DNA from: Ophioderma brevispina
Lineage: Eukaryota; Echinodermata; Ophiuroidea; Amphilepidida; Ophiodermatidae
Direction of reading: 5' to 3'
DNA: 64,000 bases
NCBI GenBank assembly: GCA_023653785.1
Contig: JAMKCH010051754.1
Span: 58,607 to 122,606 of the forward strand
Shown here: positions 23,091 to 35,462 of the stretch, one piece after another
How the letters are laid out: each line of letters opens with the position of its first letter
Position numbering within the stretch: position 1 is the first letter of the stretch
The notes under the pieces: model-generated
The model's input: only the letters and a program-made list of their open reading frames with translations
What the model was told of the DNA's origin: nothing
Database searches by the model: none
Position numbers and translations under genes: made by a program

Positions 23091-24232
23091 AGTTTTATTT
23101 TAGTTCTCTAAAATTTCATAACTTCTTAAAGGGATAAGAAGCGACAATACTAGGAGATAAAAAAAAAAATGCGGAAACATCACTTAGCTTATAAATCAGG
23201 GATAAGTGTGTGTGCACTTCCATATAACTAAACTATACTTGAATGTCTGGAAAAAGTCCCAAAGATAGAAAACAATTAGTATATATTTGAGGAAAGCCCT
23301 GTCATACCGTCTCCTCAAACATACAGCGATGGCATCTCAAAATCTACACTAAACAGCTGATGTGTGGTTAAACAAAGACAATGTTGGTGCGAAGTTGAGG
23401 CTAAACTTTTGCAGGTCCTGTGCACACTTATACGCATTACAGAATCAGATGAAAAAGTACACCTTGTCTTTAATGTACTGATTTCAAGCCAACCCTTGCA
23501 GGTTATGAGAACCGCCCATTCCATTATCACAAAAATATACGCAATTCAATATGAATTGTTATGATTTTTTCCCTGATCATTAGATCGTTGCGTCCCTATA
23601 CAAAACCCCAAAAAAACAACCTTGTTAATAAGTGTTTTTGTGATCATTAGAGGGGTATTCTGACAATAGCAGCGAGTAAAAAAGACTCCTTTTTCATGCA
23701 GTGCAGCCATTTTAGCACAAACACATTTATTTTACTTGGCCTTAAAGGACCTATGTTTCATGATTTGAATATTTGGAAATTTTGGTATGGATGGAAGCTT
23801 AAGTAACGTTAGGATTACATATAAATCAAAATAAGTTGAAAATGTCCACATTTGTTGAGTTTTTGCCCTTTTAATTTTCGGCCAATAGCTTACTCGAAAA
23901 CGATCCGACAATCCACATCTCGGCAAATGGTGACGTCAAAGTGAATGACCATCCATAAGTTACGTCGTTGTGACGCACGACCTCGATACATGGATCGCGG
24001 CGGCGATGAAAGTGAACCATTTTGTCCTCCATTTTGAAGAGGTCAAAACCCCGTCGTCCTGCATTACTTCAATGGCACTTGTACGTCAAAGTTGGAAATT
24101 TTCTCAAAATAAGGGAAAAGAAGAGGGTTTTTCACCACAAAGGAATTTTGGTTATTTTCAAAACAAACCATTTAATGAACAAATAAAGAAATTCCGGAAA
24201 AAAATAATGAAAAAAATTTTTTAAAAAAAAAA
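23091..24232. other. No gene recognised; CRE-like palindrome near 23931
   Basis: No supported coding region. The stretch 23890-24110 is richer in CG than its surroundings and contains the palindrome TGACGTCA and a run of CG-containing words. It could be a regulatory segment or part of an old repeat. The 84-codon frame at 23970-24224 has no domain. Confidence 0.3.
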
Positions 24233-25017
24233 AAAACTGAGGAAATGTGAATAATAAATAAATAATACAGCAAATAAATAGCAGAGCAGGTTATAACATA
24301 AGATAAATTGCATCTTTGGTTATAAAAAATCATAAATGAATGCAATGAATGAAATGAATGATGGGGGAAGGACGTAGTGGGTGGGCAATTGGTAGTGCCT
24401 GGGGAGAGGAGGGACGGTTAGAGGGAGGGGATGGGGACTGGTTCTTTGCTTTTCGAGTTGATTTTCGGCGCTTTCTTCGGGCCGTTCCTGTGCGTTGGAG
24501 GTACGTCCTTTCACTTTTTTCGTTTTCCTCTCTTCTGCTTTCGCGGTCCTTGGCGTTTTCCTGGTTCTTTCCTTTGTCGTCTTCGTTTTTTCTTTCGGCG
24601 CCTTATCTTATTTTTTCTGTCGTTTCCTTGTCCTTGTTTCGTTCTTGTTTTCCTTGTATTTCTTTTTTCTCTTCTCGTCTTTCCTTGTTCTTGCCCCCTT
24701 TGTCCTTTGGCCGTCTTCTGTGGCCTTTTTCTTTTTCCTGTTGGGGTTTGGCCTTGGGAGGGTGAAAGCGCTGGGAGCGGGGTAAATTTAAATGTGATTT
24801 TCCTTTTTCGCCTCAATCGTGCCTAGAATATGCAAAAGAATCACTGCAAAACTAAACTGGAAATAGAGACATTTCCGAAAAATCAATGAAACTGAGGAAA
24901 TGTGAAATCATAAATAATACATTGACTCAATCTCCGAGCATGTTATACATAAAGATAATGCATATTTGATTAAATAAACGAATTCATGAATGCATGAAGG
25001 AAGAATTAATGGATGAA
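24233..25017. repeat. Direct repeats flanking a GC/pyrimidine-rich insert
   Basis: The segment 24233-24360 (ACTGAGGAAATGTGAA, AATAATACA, TTATAC-type, ATGAATGCAATGAATG-type) recurs diverged at 24889-25017 (ACTGAGGAAATGTGAAATCA, ATTCATGAATGCATGAAGG). Between them is a G-rich then pyrimidine-rich stretch. The layout suggests a duplicated flank around inserted DNA or an old tandem duplication. Confidence 0.6.
24495..24765 (+). repeat. A-depleted pyrimidine-rich tract
   Basis: About 270 bp almost free of A on the plus strand, composed mainly of T, C and G in words such as TTTCCTTG, TTCTTTCC and TCGTCTT. Open frames of 96-135 codons on both strands arise from the lack of stop-forming A and encode low-complexity F/S/L or K/R peptides. 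They are not genes. Confidence 0.85.
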
Positions 25018-25076
25018 AACGCCTAAATTCAACTTAACCTGATGATAAGGTCATTAATATTATGACTAAATGGAAT

Positions 25077-25356
25077 AAAATAACAAAGAAGGGAAGGGAA
25101 TAAGGGAGACGGAAGGAAAGGGGACGAAGGGAAGGGAATGAAGGTGGAAAGGGAGGGGGAAGTGGAAGGGAGGTGGAAGTGCAGTATGAAGGCGGGGGAA
25201 GGGAGAGGGAAGAAACGGGGAACGTGAAAATGAAGGGGATGGGAGGGGAGGGGAGAATAAAAACCTTAAAAAAAAAAAAAAAGGGGTGGGGAGGGGAGGT
25301 GGGGAGGGCAGTAGAGCGGGGGGGGGAGGGGAAGGGGAGGGAGAGTGTGAGGAAGT
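25077..25356 (+). repeat. Purine-rich GGGAAGG-type tract
   Basis: About 280 bp dominated by G and A (words such as GGGAAGGGAA and GGGGAGGGGAG), interrupted by an A-run at about 25268. It is almost devoid of pyrimidines on this strand and could form triplex or G-quadruplex structure. Overlapping frames (25034-25411 and others) are low-complexity artefacts. Confidence 0.9.
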
Positions 25357-25410
25357 GATTTTTTTCCTGTAAAATATTCCACACAATAATTATAACAAAT
25401 TTTTTTTTCA

Positions 25411-25415
25411 TATAA

Positions 25416-25468
<53 letters not shown>
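25411..25468. repeat. Poly(T) run of about 58 bases
   Basis: A nearly uninterrupted T run. It could be the poly(A) tail of a minus-strand retrocopy, but no parent sequence or target duplication was recognised. Length in the assembly may be inexact. Confidence 0.9.
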
Positions 25469-25473
<5 letters not shown>

Positions 25474-27384
25474 TTCACAAAATTGCACGCACATATGCTT
25501 ATAAGCCTACAGTAAAGTAATCCCGCATTTAGGAATATGTATCGCGCCAATTAGCCTAATTATGACTGTGGCATAATTTGTCCGATGGCTACTACCACCA
25601 AACAATGTTTAATAAAATAATAAATTTTTTCTTCAAATACAAGAAATATTCACAATTTGCATTGACTTCGTATTGAATCTGTAGTGAACCTCTCATGTTC
25701 TTCCCCTACAAAATGGCCGCTGGGGAAGTTCCGGTTTGTTTTCAAATCGCCGACGATTCAATTACGTGCGAGCCCCTACCAGTGTTAGGTCAGTGGTTGT
25801 GACCATCATATCGCAGTGTTGCCACTTCAATAATAATTAAAACACAAACGAAATGAAACAAATATGTCCATTCTGTAACTTTTTTTTTTCTAGTTTAAAT
25901 TATTAATACTTTTCATTAATCCATCAATATTACAAGTGTCAGCAATAAAATCGAGTCAAAACACGATGTTTTGGTCCAGCACTTTGACGGTTCACGAGGA
26001 GATCAAAATTGGGCGCTTTTGATCAAGAAGCCGTGGCGAAAAAAATCCGCCCCGTTTTCCTTCGTATGTCAAAAAAAAACACAGCAAAAAATAAATGCCT
26101 CTATTTTGTTTAATTTTACATCAAATTTGTATTATTTTTTCGGGATTCCGTGATGTAGGTACTATATTTTTATAATGTCAGTCAAACTGAGCTTGACAAA
26201 AATCTTGACATATTCCTAAAAAGCCTAGTGGTAGATCGTCATGAAAAATTGCGGACGGTTCGGTTGGTGAGATGTATACATTGAATTTTTTTTCCCAGCA
26301 CTCTTCAATTGCGTCAGTATTGAAATGTTTCATAGGCAATTCAATGTTCTAAAATGAATAAAATTAAAGCAGTTTGTTACCAGGATAAAGGATAAAGCAA
26401 AGTAGAACCACCAACTTATGGCATTGGGAAACAAATGGATGCGCAAACATAAAACAAGAGCAAAGAACAAATTGTAAAGAGTTTAACCAGGACATGTATA
26501 GTAGGAAAGAAATTGCTACAGTATTGTATTGAATAGTTAAAAAATGACCTCTAACCGAACCTGTGCAACCTAATTGGGCTAATTTTTCAAATTTACTGTT
26601 CTGGTCACCTGGTCATATATTTTACACCCTTTGCTATTAAGGCCAAATAACCTTTCACGATCCCAAGGTTTAAGAAGTACAAACTGATACTGTTGTTCAA
26701 ATCCACGATGTTATTGTGATATATTATGGTTTTTAAAAATGCTGCAAAGCTTTTGCATGAAAAATAATGGATTTTTTTTAACTGAATGTTGAAAATGACA
26801 TCCCCTCATCTATTTGTGATGGTAACGTGCCGCTATGAAATCAAAGGACATTAGCATGCTGGTACACGTGCCATCACACAAAGCCAATCATTTTTATTTT
26901 GGATAGAACAATGATAGCTTCCTATTTTCACAAACAAGAAGGACTCAAAATCAGTAAAGGCCTCATTGGTCATTGATCACAACAGTGCCTTTTTTCGCTT
27001 TCCTTATTTCTGTGATTGATTTGGTTTTTTTTTTTGATATTTAATAGGTCGATTGTCTCATTGGTAAAAAATAAAAGTCCTCTGAGCTACTGAATGCCAT
27101 TGGGGTACTCTATAATACTTAACTGGTCGTAGCCGATAGCTAATTGCCAAAGACAATACAACAAACTAATCAAAGAGAACAATACAACTTCAGGCCGCAA
27201 GCTTAATTCAGCGCCATGTTGCAACATCCAACACAAGCTAATCAACACAAATACACACCGAATGGGAATTGAAAGCTTTCATGGTTCCTTTGCCTTAACA
27301 AATGAACCATGAGAAGTGGTAATTCTGATGTTTACCATATCACTTATACAAATAATCCAGAATTGAGTAACTGAATAAATCGCA
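25469..27384. other. No gene recognised
   Basis: About 1.9 kb of AT-rich DNA without recognisable coding sequence or repeat structure. Confidence 0.4.
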
Positions 27385-27472
27385 AGTGGCCCCAGCCGAG
27401 ATTTTGAACCCGGGACCCCCTTGGTCTCAAAGCAGCTCCCTAAGCATTGACCACACCACTACTCTTGTTTAA
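27385..27472 (-). mobile_element. tRNA-derived SINE head
   Basis: On the minus strand an A-box-like TAGTGGTGTGGTCAATGC (27454-27471) is followed by a B-box-like GGTTCAAAATC (around 27411-27420) at tRNA-like spacing. The element has no proper acceptor stem pairing and is embedded in non-tRNA sequence, so it is a SINE promoter region, not a working tRNA. The 3' limit (to the left) was not determined. Confidence 0.6.
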
Positions 27473-28582
27473 AACCTCGCGAAGTGGTATATGTTTTAAA
27501 CATGCTTTGGTTAAACTTGACTGTAAAATTGTAAATTGGAGTTTGGACGAGTAACCCGTATGAGAGTAGATATAGTCCGCGGGAGCCACAGTCAGGGCTT
27601 CCTAGACGATAAGCAATAAAGCGTGAAAACTATAATGTTGCCGTGCAGATCAACTGACTCGATCCCCTATATCGAGGTTGGACAACAGAATGACGTTAAC
27701 CTCACTTTTTTTTGGTGATTTTGAGGTTTTGGTACCAACAAAATCGGTAACAACATACAATTCTTAAAAACCAGAAGCCTTAACTGAAGTACCATTACAT
27801 TGGCCTATAAAGCAAAATAACACTTCACCACATCTCAATGTGCACACTATTGTTTTACTAACCGAAACATAACTCTATTACTAGCCTTCTGTGGTACTGT
27901 ATTTGGCCTAACAATGAGTTGATGCTTCATAGCTTGCCCAATTGCCAGAATGTGCACAGTTTTTGCACTTTATATTGATGAATTTCTTTTAAAACATTGC
28001 AAAATGACATCTTAAACTCTGATTGAAATTAATGTGTCAATCATAGGCCTGATTGAAGATGTAACTCACAGATTAATACCTTTTCAGATACCATCAGAAT
28101 GACGTAACTCAGCACTTTAATTCTTATATAAAGATTTCTTTAATTCTGCTGTTTATAATTAAAAATTGTTCTTTGTTTACTAAGTTTATCTAATTTTGCT
28201 TCAGTACAATACCATATGATGAGCTTTAGAGATGTTTATATTTTTAGTAATGAATAGATTAGCTAGTAGAAATTTAAACATAACATTTCTCAAAAAGCAA
28301 GGCAGTATGTTTATTAAGGCTTTCTGATTGTCAAACCCTCGATATATTTTCACCATTGTTCCGGACTATGAGTAACGCCGGACGATAATTACTTTCACAC
28401 TGTACAATGCTGTATTTTAACAATGTGACACTTTCCTCCTCCCAAAATTTAATGTACATGGGGCCTCTCCATATGGACGGTACAATTTGGAGAGCCCCAA
28501 CTTTTCTGATCCGCACTTTTGTGATATTGGTATAGCTCCTTAAGCTTAAATTGCATGCGATATCATATCTTTCAACTACAAA
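27473..28582. other. No gene recognised
   Basis: No assigned feature. A 105-codon minus frame at 28331-28648 overlaps dispersed repeat D and has no domain. Confidence 0.4.
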
Positions 28583-29290
28583 TCTCCCACCTCGACTGAT
28601 AGGCTTAGTTTCAAGGTTACACTCACACTCACTTCTGCATATGGTCATTAATTTAAATTAAATTATGAGTTAACCTTCATCATACATTGGCGCCTCTCTT
28701 GAATAAATAGCTAAAATCAATATGAACACTCAATTTCAGTCAGTCCACTACACTGCAAACAGTTCTTGAAATAACACTATTTTGCAGCAGCACCACATTT
28801 CTAAACATTTTGAAATGTCTGTTTAATATCTAAACACCTTATAGGGGAGGGGGGGAGGAGTGAGGGAGTGAAGAAGGTGGTGCGGGCTAGTTGGGGAATG
28901 AAATAGAGGGGGGAATTAATGGAGGGGGTAGGGTAGGCACGTAGAGAGGGGGTCTCCCCCATTTTTCCCCTCTCCCCTGTTAGGGATTGACATTTAGGTG
29001 TTTATTAGACTTTGATGTCAGTGTTAGGAATGACAACAGCCGTCAATCTCTAAACACTAATTTGCAAATCAACGTTTCTAAACACTGTTTTTTGCAGTGT
29101 AGCTTTGTTTAATAAAGATTATCATTAGTTAACACACCAATGCAAGTTATACTAATTTCAGACTGAATTTCATCGACTATTGATCTTTCAATTATCTGTA
29201 TAAAATACCGGCTTTTAAAGCTCAGTAAAAATACGTATATACCGTACCCTACCCTCTCGCTCCTCTTCCTTTTTTTTTTTTTTTTTTTGA
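28583..29290. repeat. Dispersed repeat D, copy 2, interrupted by a MITE
   Basis: It aligns with 22790-23090 in two blocks, 28583-28750 and 29100-29290, separated by a 349-bp MITE. The uninterrupted paralogue shows the pre-insertion arrangement. A T-run lies at 29271-29288. Confidence 0.75.
28751..29099. mobile_element. MITE with CACTGCAAA termini and TA sites
   Basis: Inverted ends CACTGCAAACAGT (28751) and ACTGTTTTTTGCAGTG (ending 29099), each flanked by TA. Inside are a G-rich block (28840-28960) and AACACTTA/TAAACAC-type internal repeats. TA duplication and CACTG ends fit Tc1/mariner-type mobilisation. It lies in copy 2 of dispersed repeat D. Confidence 0.85.
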
Positions 29291-30660
29291 GGCGACCATG
29301 CAGCACGTGCAAAATTTCGTTTCGTCCGAAATCTCTTGAAACAGATTTTCATAAAACCAATTGGCAATGCAAGCGCACCTGCAAAGATGGTGAATGAGTG
29401 GCGAATTGCTCTGGGTATTACGATTATGGCAGAAAAATGACGAATAACCAACGTGGTTTATATAATGAATCCTGATCCAACTTGTAGTACAAATGGAAGT
29501 ATTTTAGTACGTGTTGTATAGTCTAAAATACGTGACAGTACATGCATTATTATAGTCTTAATGCAAAGCAAAGATAACATGTTTTAAAATACCCAACAAA
29601 GCTAGCAAAGTTGTAAACGTTGTTTTGTTTGCAATAGATCACTGATTTTAAATTGACCTTAAGGCTGTATTATTATTAAAGGCTATAGACAAGTTTTCGG
29701 AAGGGTTCAACTTAGCGCCAAGTATGACTTGTGTTTTATCTTAAACCTCGGGCAAATTTGCACTCTCAATCGCTTTCCGCTAAAGTGCTACTAAACGCCG
29801 AAAGGTGAATACCAAAACCGTAAAATAAAAATGTGCAGTTTTCTAAACCACTGAAACGAAACAAAAGGCATTACAATAATAAAACAAAATATGTCATTTT
29901 GTTTGATATTTATAGTTTTTATTTTAAATAAAAGATGGCTGCACATTGTGTAAAAAGAATAAGTTATGAATTAATATTTTGCCAAATATTTGCTGAAAGT
30001 CTTCCTGATTTTTTCCTGTATACGCGCTTTTAGTTGAGCTTCTTTCGAATTCGTTGCAGTGGCGGCACCAGACTTCTTTTTTTGGGGGGGAAGGGGGGGC
30101 AAAGTGTGAAATTCTGGGCGAATATCAAATATATGGAGATTTTTAACGAATTTTGGCCACAAGTGGCTGATTTTTGCCAAAATTTTGTGATTTTGGCCCC
30201 AAATCGCTGATTTTTGCCAAAAATCCGCCATTTTTCTTCCGACCATGGGGCACACCCATACTCCACCATGATCGCCATCATGTTTGATACCTGCGTAAAA
30301 TGGACCCGCTTGTTTCTTCTGTTTGATTCCTATGGCTCAAAGGGAAAAGAACTTGACCTTTAAAATAACGTTGACCCATATTAAATTTATTACTATCCAC
30401 ACCATATATTGCTCCCAAGTTTCAACATACATCCCGTGTCTATATTTACCCTCTATGAAATAAGCCCCTCCGTGTTATAATCTCGTGGCGGGAAGAGAAC
30501 TTCAAAGAAGGAGGATTGCAATTTGCACATAAATAAAATCACTGTGACTTCAATCTCCCCCTACCGCCCAACCCAACTCATCCAATTTGGGAAATATGTT
30601 AAAAGAGCAGTGTAACATAGCTATAGAAACGTTTGCAGTTTAATAAAAGTAGATTGTGTT
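29291..30660. other. No gene recognised
   Basis: No supported coding region. GTGGCGGCACCAG near 30060 followed by a G-run resembles one end of a hAT-type MITE like that at 43783, but no partner end was found. Short tandem words (ATTTTGGCC, CTGATTTTTGCC) occur at 30140-30230. Confidence 0.4.
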
Positions 30661-30663
30661 ACA

Positions 30664-30677
30664 AATAAATAAATATA

Positions 30678-30756
<79 letters not shown>

Positions 30757-30758
30757 AT
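30664..30758. repeat. (AAAT)n microsatellite
   Basis: About 95 bp of near-perfect ATAA tetranucleotide units. Confidence 0.95.
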
Positions 30759-30889
30759 GGATTGTCCATATTTATTAATTTTGGAGTACACAGGAAAGGT
30801 CTATAATAATATCCCCGGAAATATTAAAGATTCCTCGGAAAACTCTCACTAACGTAACGATTTAATAAGAGTGAGAAGTCTCGATAAGA

Positions 30890-31085
30890 CAGACCAACCG
30901 ACCAACCAACCAACCATCCAACCATCCAACCCACCATCAACCAACCATCCAACCAATTAACCATCCAACCAACCATCAACCAACCATCAACCAACCAACC
31001 ATCCAATCAACCAACCAACCATCAACCAACCAACCAACCAACCAACCAACCAAACCAAACAACCAAACAAACAAACAAACAAACA
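30890..31085. repeat. (CCAA)n / CCATCAA minisatellite
   Basis: Nearly 200 bp of CCAA and CCATCCAA or CCATCAA units, ending in AAAC units. Minus-strand open frames of 60-101 codons rich in W, L, V and G are translations of this repeat and not genes. Confidence 0.93.
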
Positions 31086-32008
31086 CACGTGCTTATTTCC
31101 TGTTTTTGTGAAGATGACGAAAACAATGGGCACTCTTTTTTGGGATACAGTATAGGCCTTTGGATGGTAAATGTAATCAGCGTGATTGTGGACGCACAGT
31201 TTGCCATTCCTTGGAGCCATCCTACATGAGTTGGTAATCCTGTTGGGGTTACGATGGATACATTTACCGAAATGAATAACTGTATATGTCATTTCCTATT
31301 ACCATCTTATTTCCCCCGTTGCCCGCCTGCTGTCTAGGATTCGTGTATTGTATGTAAGCTTATGTACACGGGTGCATTTTAGACTACAAAAGTATAACTG
31401 CAAACAATATTAGTCAATGTTGACGAACTTTAGGTCTAATATGAACTCACCAATTGAAAGGCACAATTTTACCAACATTTTATTCTTTGCTTAATTATTA
31501 AAGTTTTAAAATGTGGTCATATTTTGCGCAATAAATGCACGTGTTAAGGTGGTGAGATGAGCGATTTTTTTTAAACAAACAATTAAATGAGTTCATATTA
31601 GACCCAACGTCAACCTTAATATAAAATTGGATTGATTGAGCCCATATTTATTGGACGAGCTATGAGTTGCAAAAATAATGGACGAGACGAAGTGAAGCCC
31701 AATATTTTAAAACTCATAGCGAGACCAATAAATACTGGGCGAAAATCATCCAATTTGATCATTATTATGTTTTGCACCCGATATTTTGGTTGTTCACTGC
31801 AGTATACTGTACATCACACTGTACATATGTTTACTATATGAAAATAAACAATCGGATTCATGAATCGAGTATAATTATTTACCCACAGATTCATTGCCTG
31901 GCTCTGGATAAAATGACTGTCATGTGAAGTTTTTCGTTTTCGTTTTTTTTTTAACTTAACGTATACAAAGGTATGTAAAAAGAAGGCCTATGTAACCCAA
32001 GATCAACA
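31086..32008. other. No gene recognised
   Basis: AT-rich with no supported coding region. The segment 31600-31760 has weak internal dyads (ATTGGA...TCCAAT). Confidence 0.4.
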
Positions 32009-32355
32009 TTAAAGGCACTATCGGTGATTTGCTAAATCAGAAAATCGAAAAAATCATCAAAAATCAGATTTTTGCATTTCTGTAACAAGTATATCTATAC
32101 CCTACAAGTGCTAAGACTGAAAGCAACCTATGACAAAATCATACATTCGAGTCATTACTGTCCGTACGAACACTTACTACAACACGTAATTGAATGAAGA
32201 TTCACTAGTATCTTACTGTTTTCTTCCTTTTACTGTTTTCAGCCTAAAAAAAATAACTTGTGAAAATTCTGCACACTTGTTCTTCAATTATAAGCTATTT
32301 CTGCAAATTTCAAATATTTCGAATCTTTCGGGTGAAACACTGATTGTGTCTTTAA
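32009..32355 (+). mobile_element. TTAA-flanked MITE, family C
   Basis: A 347-bp unit between TTAA 32009-32012 and TTAA 32352-32355. The ends TTAAAGGCACTATCGGTGA and, inverted from the right, TTAAAGACACAATCAGTG form imperfect terminal repeats. The first 75 bp (AATCAGAAAATCGAAAAAAT region) reappear in reverse at 63815-63882. Length, TTAA sites and TTAAAG ends match families A and B, while the interior differs. Confidence 0.75.
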
Positions 32356-33088
32356 GTTATTATGTGACGGACTGCAACTAAACACACACTTTCCATCACG
32401 ATAAGTTCAGTTCCTCACGTATGTATAAGATAGAATTTGTCACATGAGATTCTTATAAAATATGCCAAAGGATAAACTGTCCAGTCTAAACAAAATGAAA
32501 ATGTTCCCGCCTATTTAAGAAACTATATAGCAGAGAAACTGTATTCTGTTAATGATACAGATGTTTCGTCAAGGTAAGTAGCGAAATAACAAAAAGGTGG
32601 GATCAACCGAGATCACGTTGCGCTACGTTCATAGGTATCACGGAATTATTTTCACCCTGGAAGGACGGTCTTTAAGTTTTAGTTACGCTTGGTTATGGAA
32701 CACAGATGATATCATAATCATATAGTTAATACTTGATTTATATACCATGCAAGAAGGTGTCTACAATTTCCATGTTCGTAGAGGCGTAACAAAATAGGGG
32801 AGAGGACAGGGTATAATGTACTAATCCGACGGCAGTTTTGCTCATAAAAATCAAATCGTACAGAGATAATACTAAATAATAATATGGGCCTACACATTCC
32901 ACAAAAAAAATGCATATCTGTTTCCGTCAGTAAACATATAGTAACATAGAATATTAGCTAAATTAAAAGAGTGAAATTCCTTATATTGATTCCATTATAA
33001 CAATGATCACTTTTATTTAAAGATTGTTGTGTAAGCAATCTGTACTCTAGATCTTTGTATAACACTCTCTTATAACACAGACTGAAAA
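32356..33088. other. No gene recognised
   Basis: AT-rich with no supported coding region. Confidence 0.4.
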
Positions 33089-33340
33089 TATCACTCTCCA
33101 GAAGAGTGAAAGTCGTAAAGTTCACTTCAAAAGAATGGAAAGCATTCGAAGAGTTCAATTTTACTGAAAAAAATCAATCTCCAATAGTGTGGAAGTCGTA
33201 AGTTCACTTCAAAAGAGTGGAAAGCATTCGAAGAGTTCAATTTTACTGAAAAAAATCAATCTCCAATAGTGTGGAAGTCGTAAGTTCACTTCAAAAGAGT
33301 GGAAATTACTCGAAAAGAGTTAAATTTTACTCGGTAAGAT
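33089..33340. repeat. 82-bp tandem repeat, three units
   Basis: Units begin near 33089, 33173 and 33255, with the landmark GTGGAAGTCGTAAGTTCACT spaced 82 bp apart. Units 2 and 3 are nearly identical; unit 1 and the end of unit 3 are diverged. Each unit carries ACTCT/AGAGT words reminiscent of the MITE at 16421-16640. Confidence 0.88.
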
Positions 33341-33555
33341 CGCCTACATAAATTAATCTTATTTAATGAGCGATAAGGGTAGGCAAAAAAAAAAACAACA
33401 AACAAACAAAAAACAAAAAAACCTTTCATCTCATTACTGACTTTATTTTACGATTTACCAATCCATGAACAAAGAACACCGCATTCTTCATACACACGAA
33501 CAAGTCTCTCATACGATTCAAAAGGTGTCTCATGTGACTAAGTATCTCTTCGAGA
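33341..33555 (+). other. Probable 5' UTR of the CR1-like LINE
   Basis: Non-coding sequence between the tandem repeat and the LINE ORF1 start, with an A-rich run at 33386-33421. The true 5' end of the LINE was not determined. Confidence 0.35.
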
Positions 33556-35395
33556 ATGTTTATTGATACCTCTCATGCTCGTGTAGATAATGACAGTGAC
33601 ACAATTTCTGATATTGACTTTCCTAATGAAGGATCTCAATCCAACAATTCTCCTGACGATAGCTCTATCTTTGATAGTAACTTATTTTCTTGCGTGGTAT
33701 GTGACAAGTGTGACCATGTTTATATGTTGAAGTGTAGAGATTGTGGAGCCTGGTTGCATTTTGAATGTACAGATCTGCCTGCATACCATCTTTCCATTCT
33801 TCTTCATACTGACAGTGAATTTACATGTTTCCAGTGTGTTAAAATAGATCACGATGTTACCTCCCATTTAAGAGATACACAAGTTAATAAATCAGTACAG
33901 ACTGATGAGCCAACTCCTGTTTCCATACCCATTGCCAATCACACAGATGCACAATCAGATCACACTCCTTGTTTCACAGCGATTCAAAACTTAGAACGGT
34001 CAATGGTTGATAGACTATGTGATGTAGTGAAGGAAAACTGTGAATTGAAGATAGCAGTTCTAAAGAAGGATATTGTTAATCTTACTAAAGATAATGATCG
34101 TCTTATTCAGGAGAATAAGAAACTATCAAGTGAATTAGCACGTCGCCCTTCTAACATATCAGATGCAGCTAAAATACATCAGCTGCGAATGGATATGGAT
34201 GCCAGATTCAAAGAGCAGTCCAAGATTTGGTCTACTGAGAAGGCATCTCTTCAGCAAGAGGTAAATGCCTCCTTGCAGAAGGATAAGGTCCTGACTGAAA
34301 AACAACACACACTCCAATCCCTAATACTTGACAAGGATAAGCAGAGGGCAGGCCAAAGGAGGGGCCACCACCTTCCTCTCCCCCTCTCTCCTGCCTCTTT
34401 TGCTTCTCCCACTCCTTTCCTCTGACCTTTCACGGCCCGCGATGAAGCTATGGGCCCAAGCGCACCCAAAACCTCGATCGATACATCAGACTTTATACCT
34501 GTTACTCACACTCGATCATCCTCCCCACACGAACTCACCAGGCATTCGGTTGCCAAAACAAATAATAAGCTTGAAAAGGTCCCTTCCAGAGTCCCAAGAG
34601 ATCCTAGATCTCATCAACCAGTATGAAAACCGCCGTGCGTTCCACAATCTGTATCCCACAAGCTCAGCCATTACCTTCATATGCGGATGCTGTTCGAGCT
34701 CCTCCAAGTCCATCGTCATCGCCGCAATTTACCTACTAAACTGCTTGCGTCAACATCCTCCTCAGGCTTCCCCACACCAGTACCAAGTATTCGGACCCGT
34801 CCTGTACCTCGACACCCCCCATCTTCGGTGCTGATGGTAAAAGTCGTCCATCTGGTCCATCCATTCTTGTCATTTGGAGACAGCAATATAGCTAATATTG
34901 ACTCAACGCGATTATCCATCAAGCATCAGTTAGCAAGATTATGGCTGATAATGTTTCGAAGTTAGAATCTTTCTTAGGGTGCTTCGTTATACTCCTGCAT
35001 TGTGTTATTTTTCATTTTCTGAGGAATGATATTCATCAAGGAGCCAACCCACATGCCATCGCAGCGTGATTATCACTCAATGGTTGAGTAGTACTATGCG
35101 GTTAAATATACCAAAAACCCACTTCATCATCTCACTCGGTTTGCCAACGCCGTCGCGATTAAGAACTTTGCGCAAACAATACTGATGTTTACGAATGCCC
35201 TCTTGCGTGGGCCATTTCGGTGGAGCAAAACGGTTTGATTAATTTACACTTCTGTGACCATGGGAATTTTTCACGCAATGGACTTCCACGGAGGAATCTC
35301 TTTCAGAAGGAAGGGCTGCATCTTTCGGAAGAAAAAGAAGGACTAAATTCTGCAAGCAAACATTCGTTGTAAGACAGAGTTGGTGCTAAACTTGC
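33556..35395 (+). pseudogene. LINE ORF1: PHD finger, coiled coil and SGNH-esterase-like remnant
   Basis: From ATG 33556 the frame is open for 289 codons to 34425. A PHD-type zinc finger lies at residues 47-94 (CVVCDKC, CRDCGAWLHFEC, CFQC spacing), and a charged coiled coil at about 150-255. The frame breaks near 34400. Beyond it, in other frames, are a proline/serine-rich stretch and a GDSNIANIDSTRLS motif (around 34880-34920), matching the GDS start of an SGNH hydrolase. EGLHLSE at about 35310 resembles the catalytic DGxHLS block. In the family the protein binds RNA and forms particles for retrotransposition. This copy cannot be translated in full. Confidence 0.82.
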
Positions 35396-35462
35396 CGTAG
35401 TCGTCGTGGTTTAGCTGCAAAATGATATTATGAACGTTTTAGTATCTTCATGGCTTATTCAA

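Noticed and set aside
24358..24826. Three overlapping long plus-strand frames and a 101-codon minus frame
   Set aside because: They translate an A-poor pyrimidine tract into F/S/L or K/R low-complexity peptides. The lack of stops follows from base composition.
25034..25411. Frames of 106 and 125 codons on the minus strand
   Set aside because: Antisense of a purine-rich simple tract giving P/S/F runs; no domain.
27385..27472. Functional tRNA gene
   Set aside because: A and B boxes are present but the acceptor and anticodon stems do not pair; it is better explained as a SINE head. The same applies to 43500-43582 and 48955-49033.
30824..31292. Minus frames rich in W, L, V and G that could suggest a membrane protein
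   Set aside because: Direct translation of the CCAA/CCATCAA repeat.
33089..33340. CRISPR-like array
   Set aside because: Three 82-bp units with no separate spacers in eukaryotic DNA; an ordinary tandem repeat.
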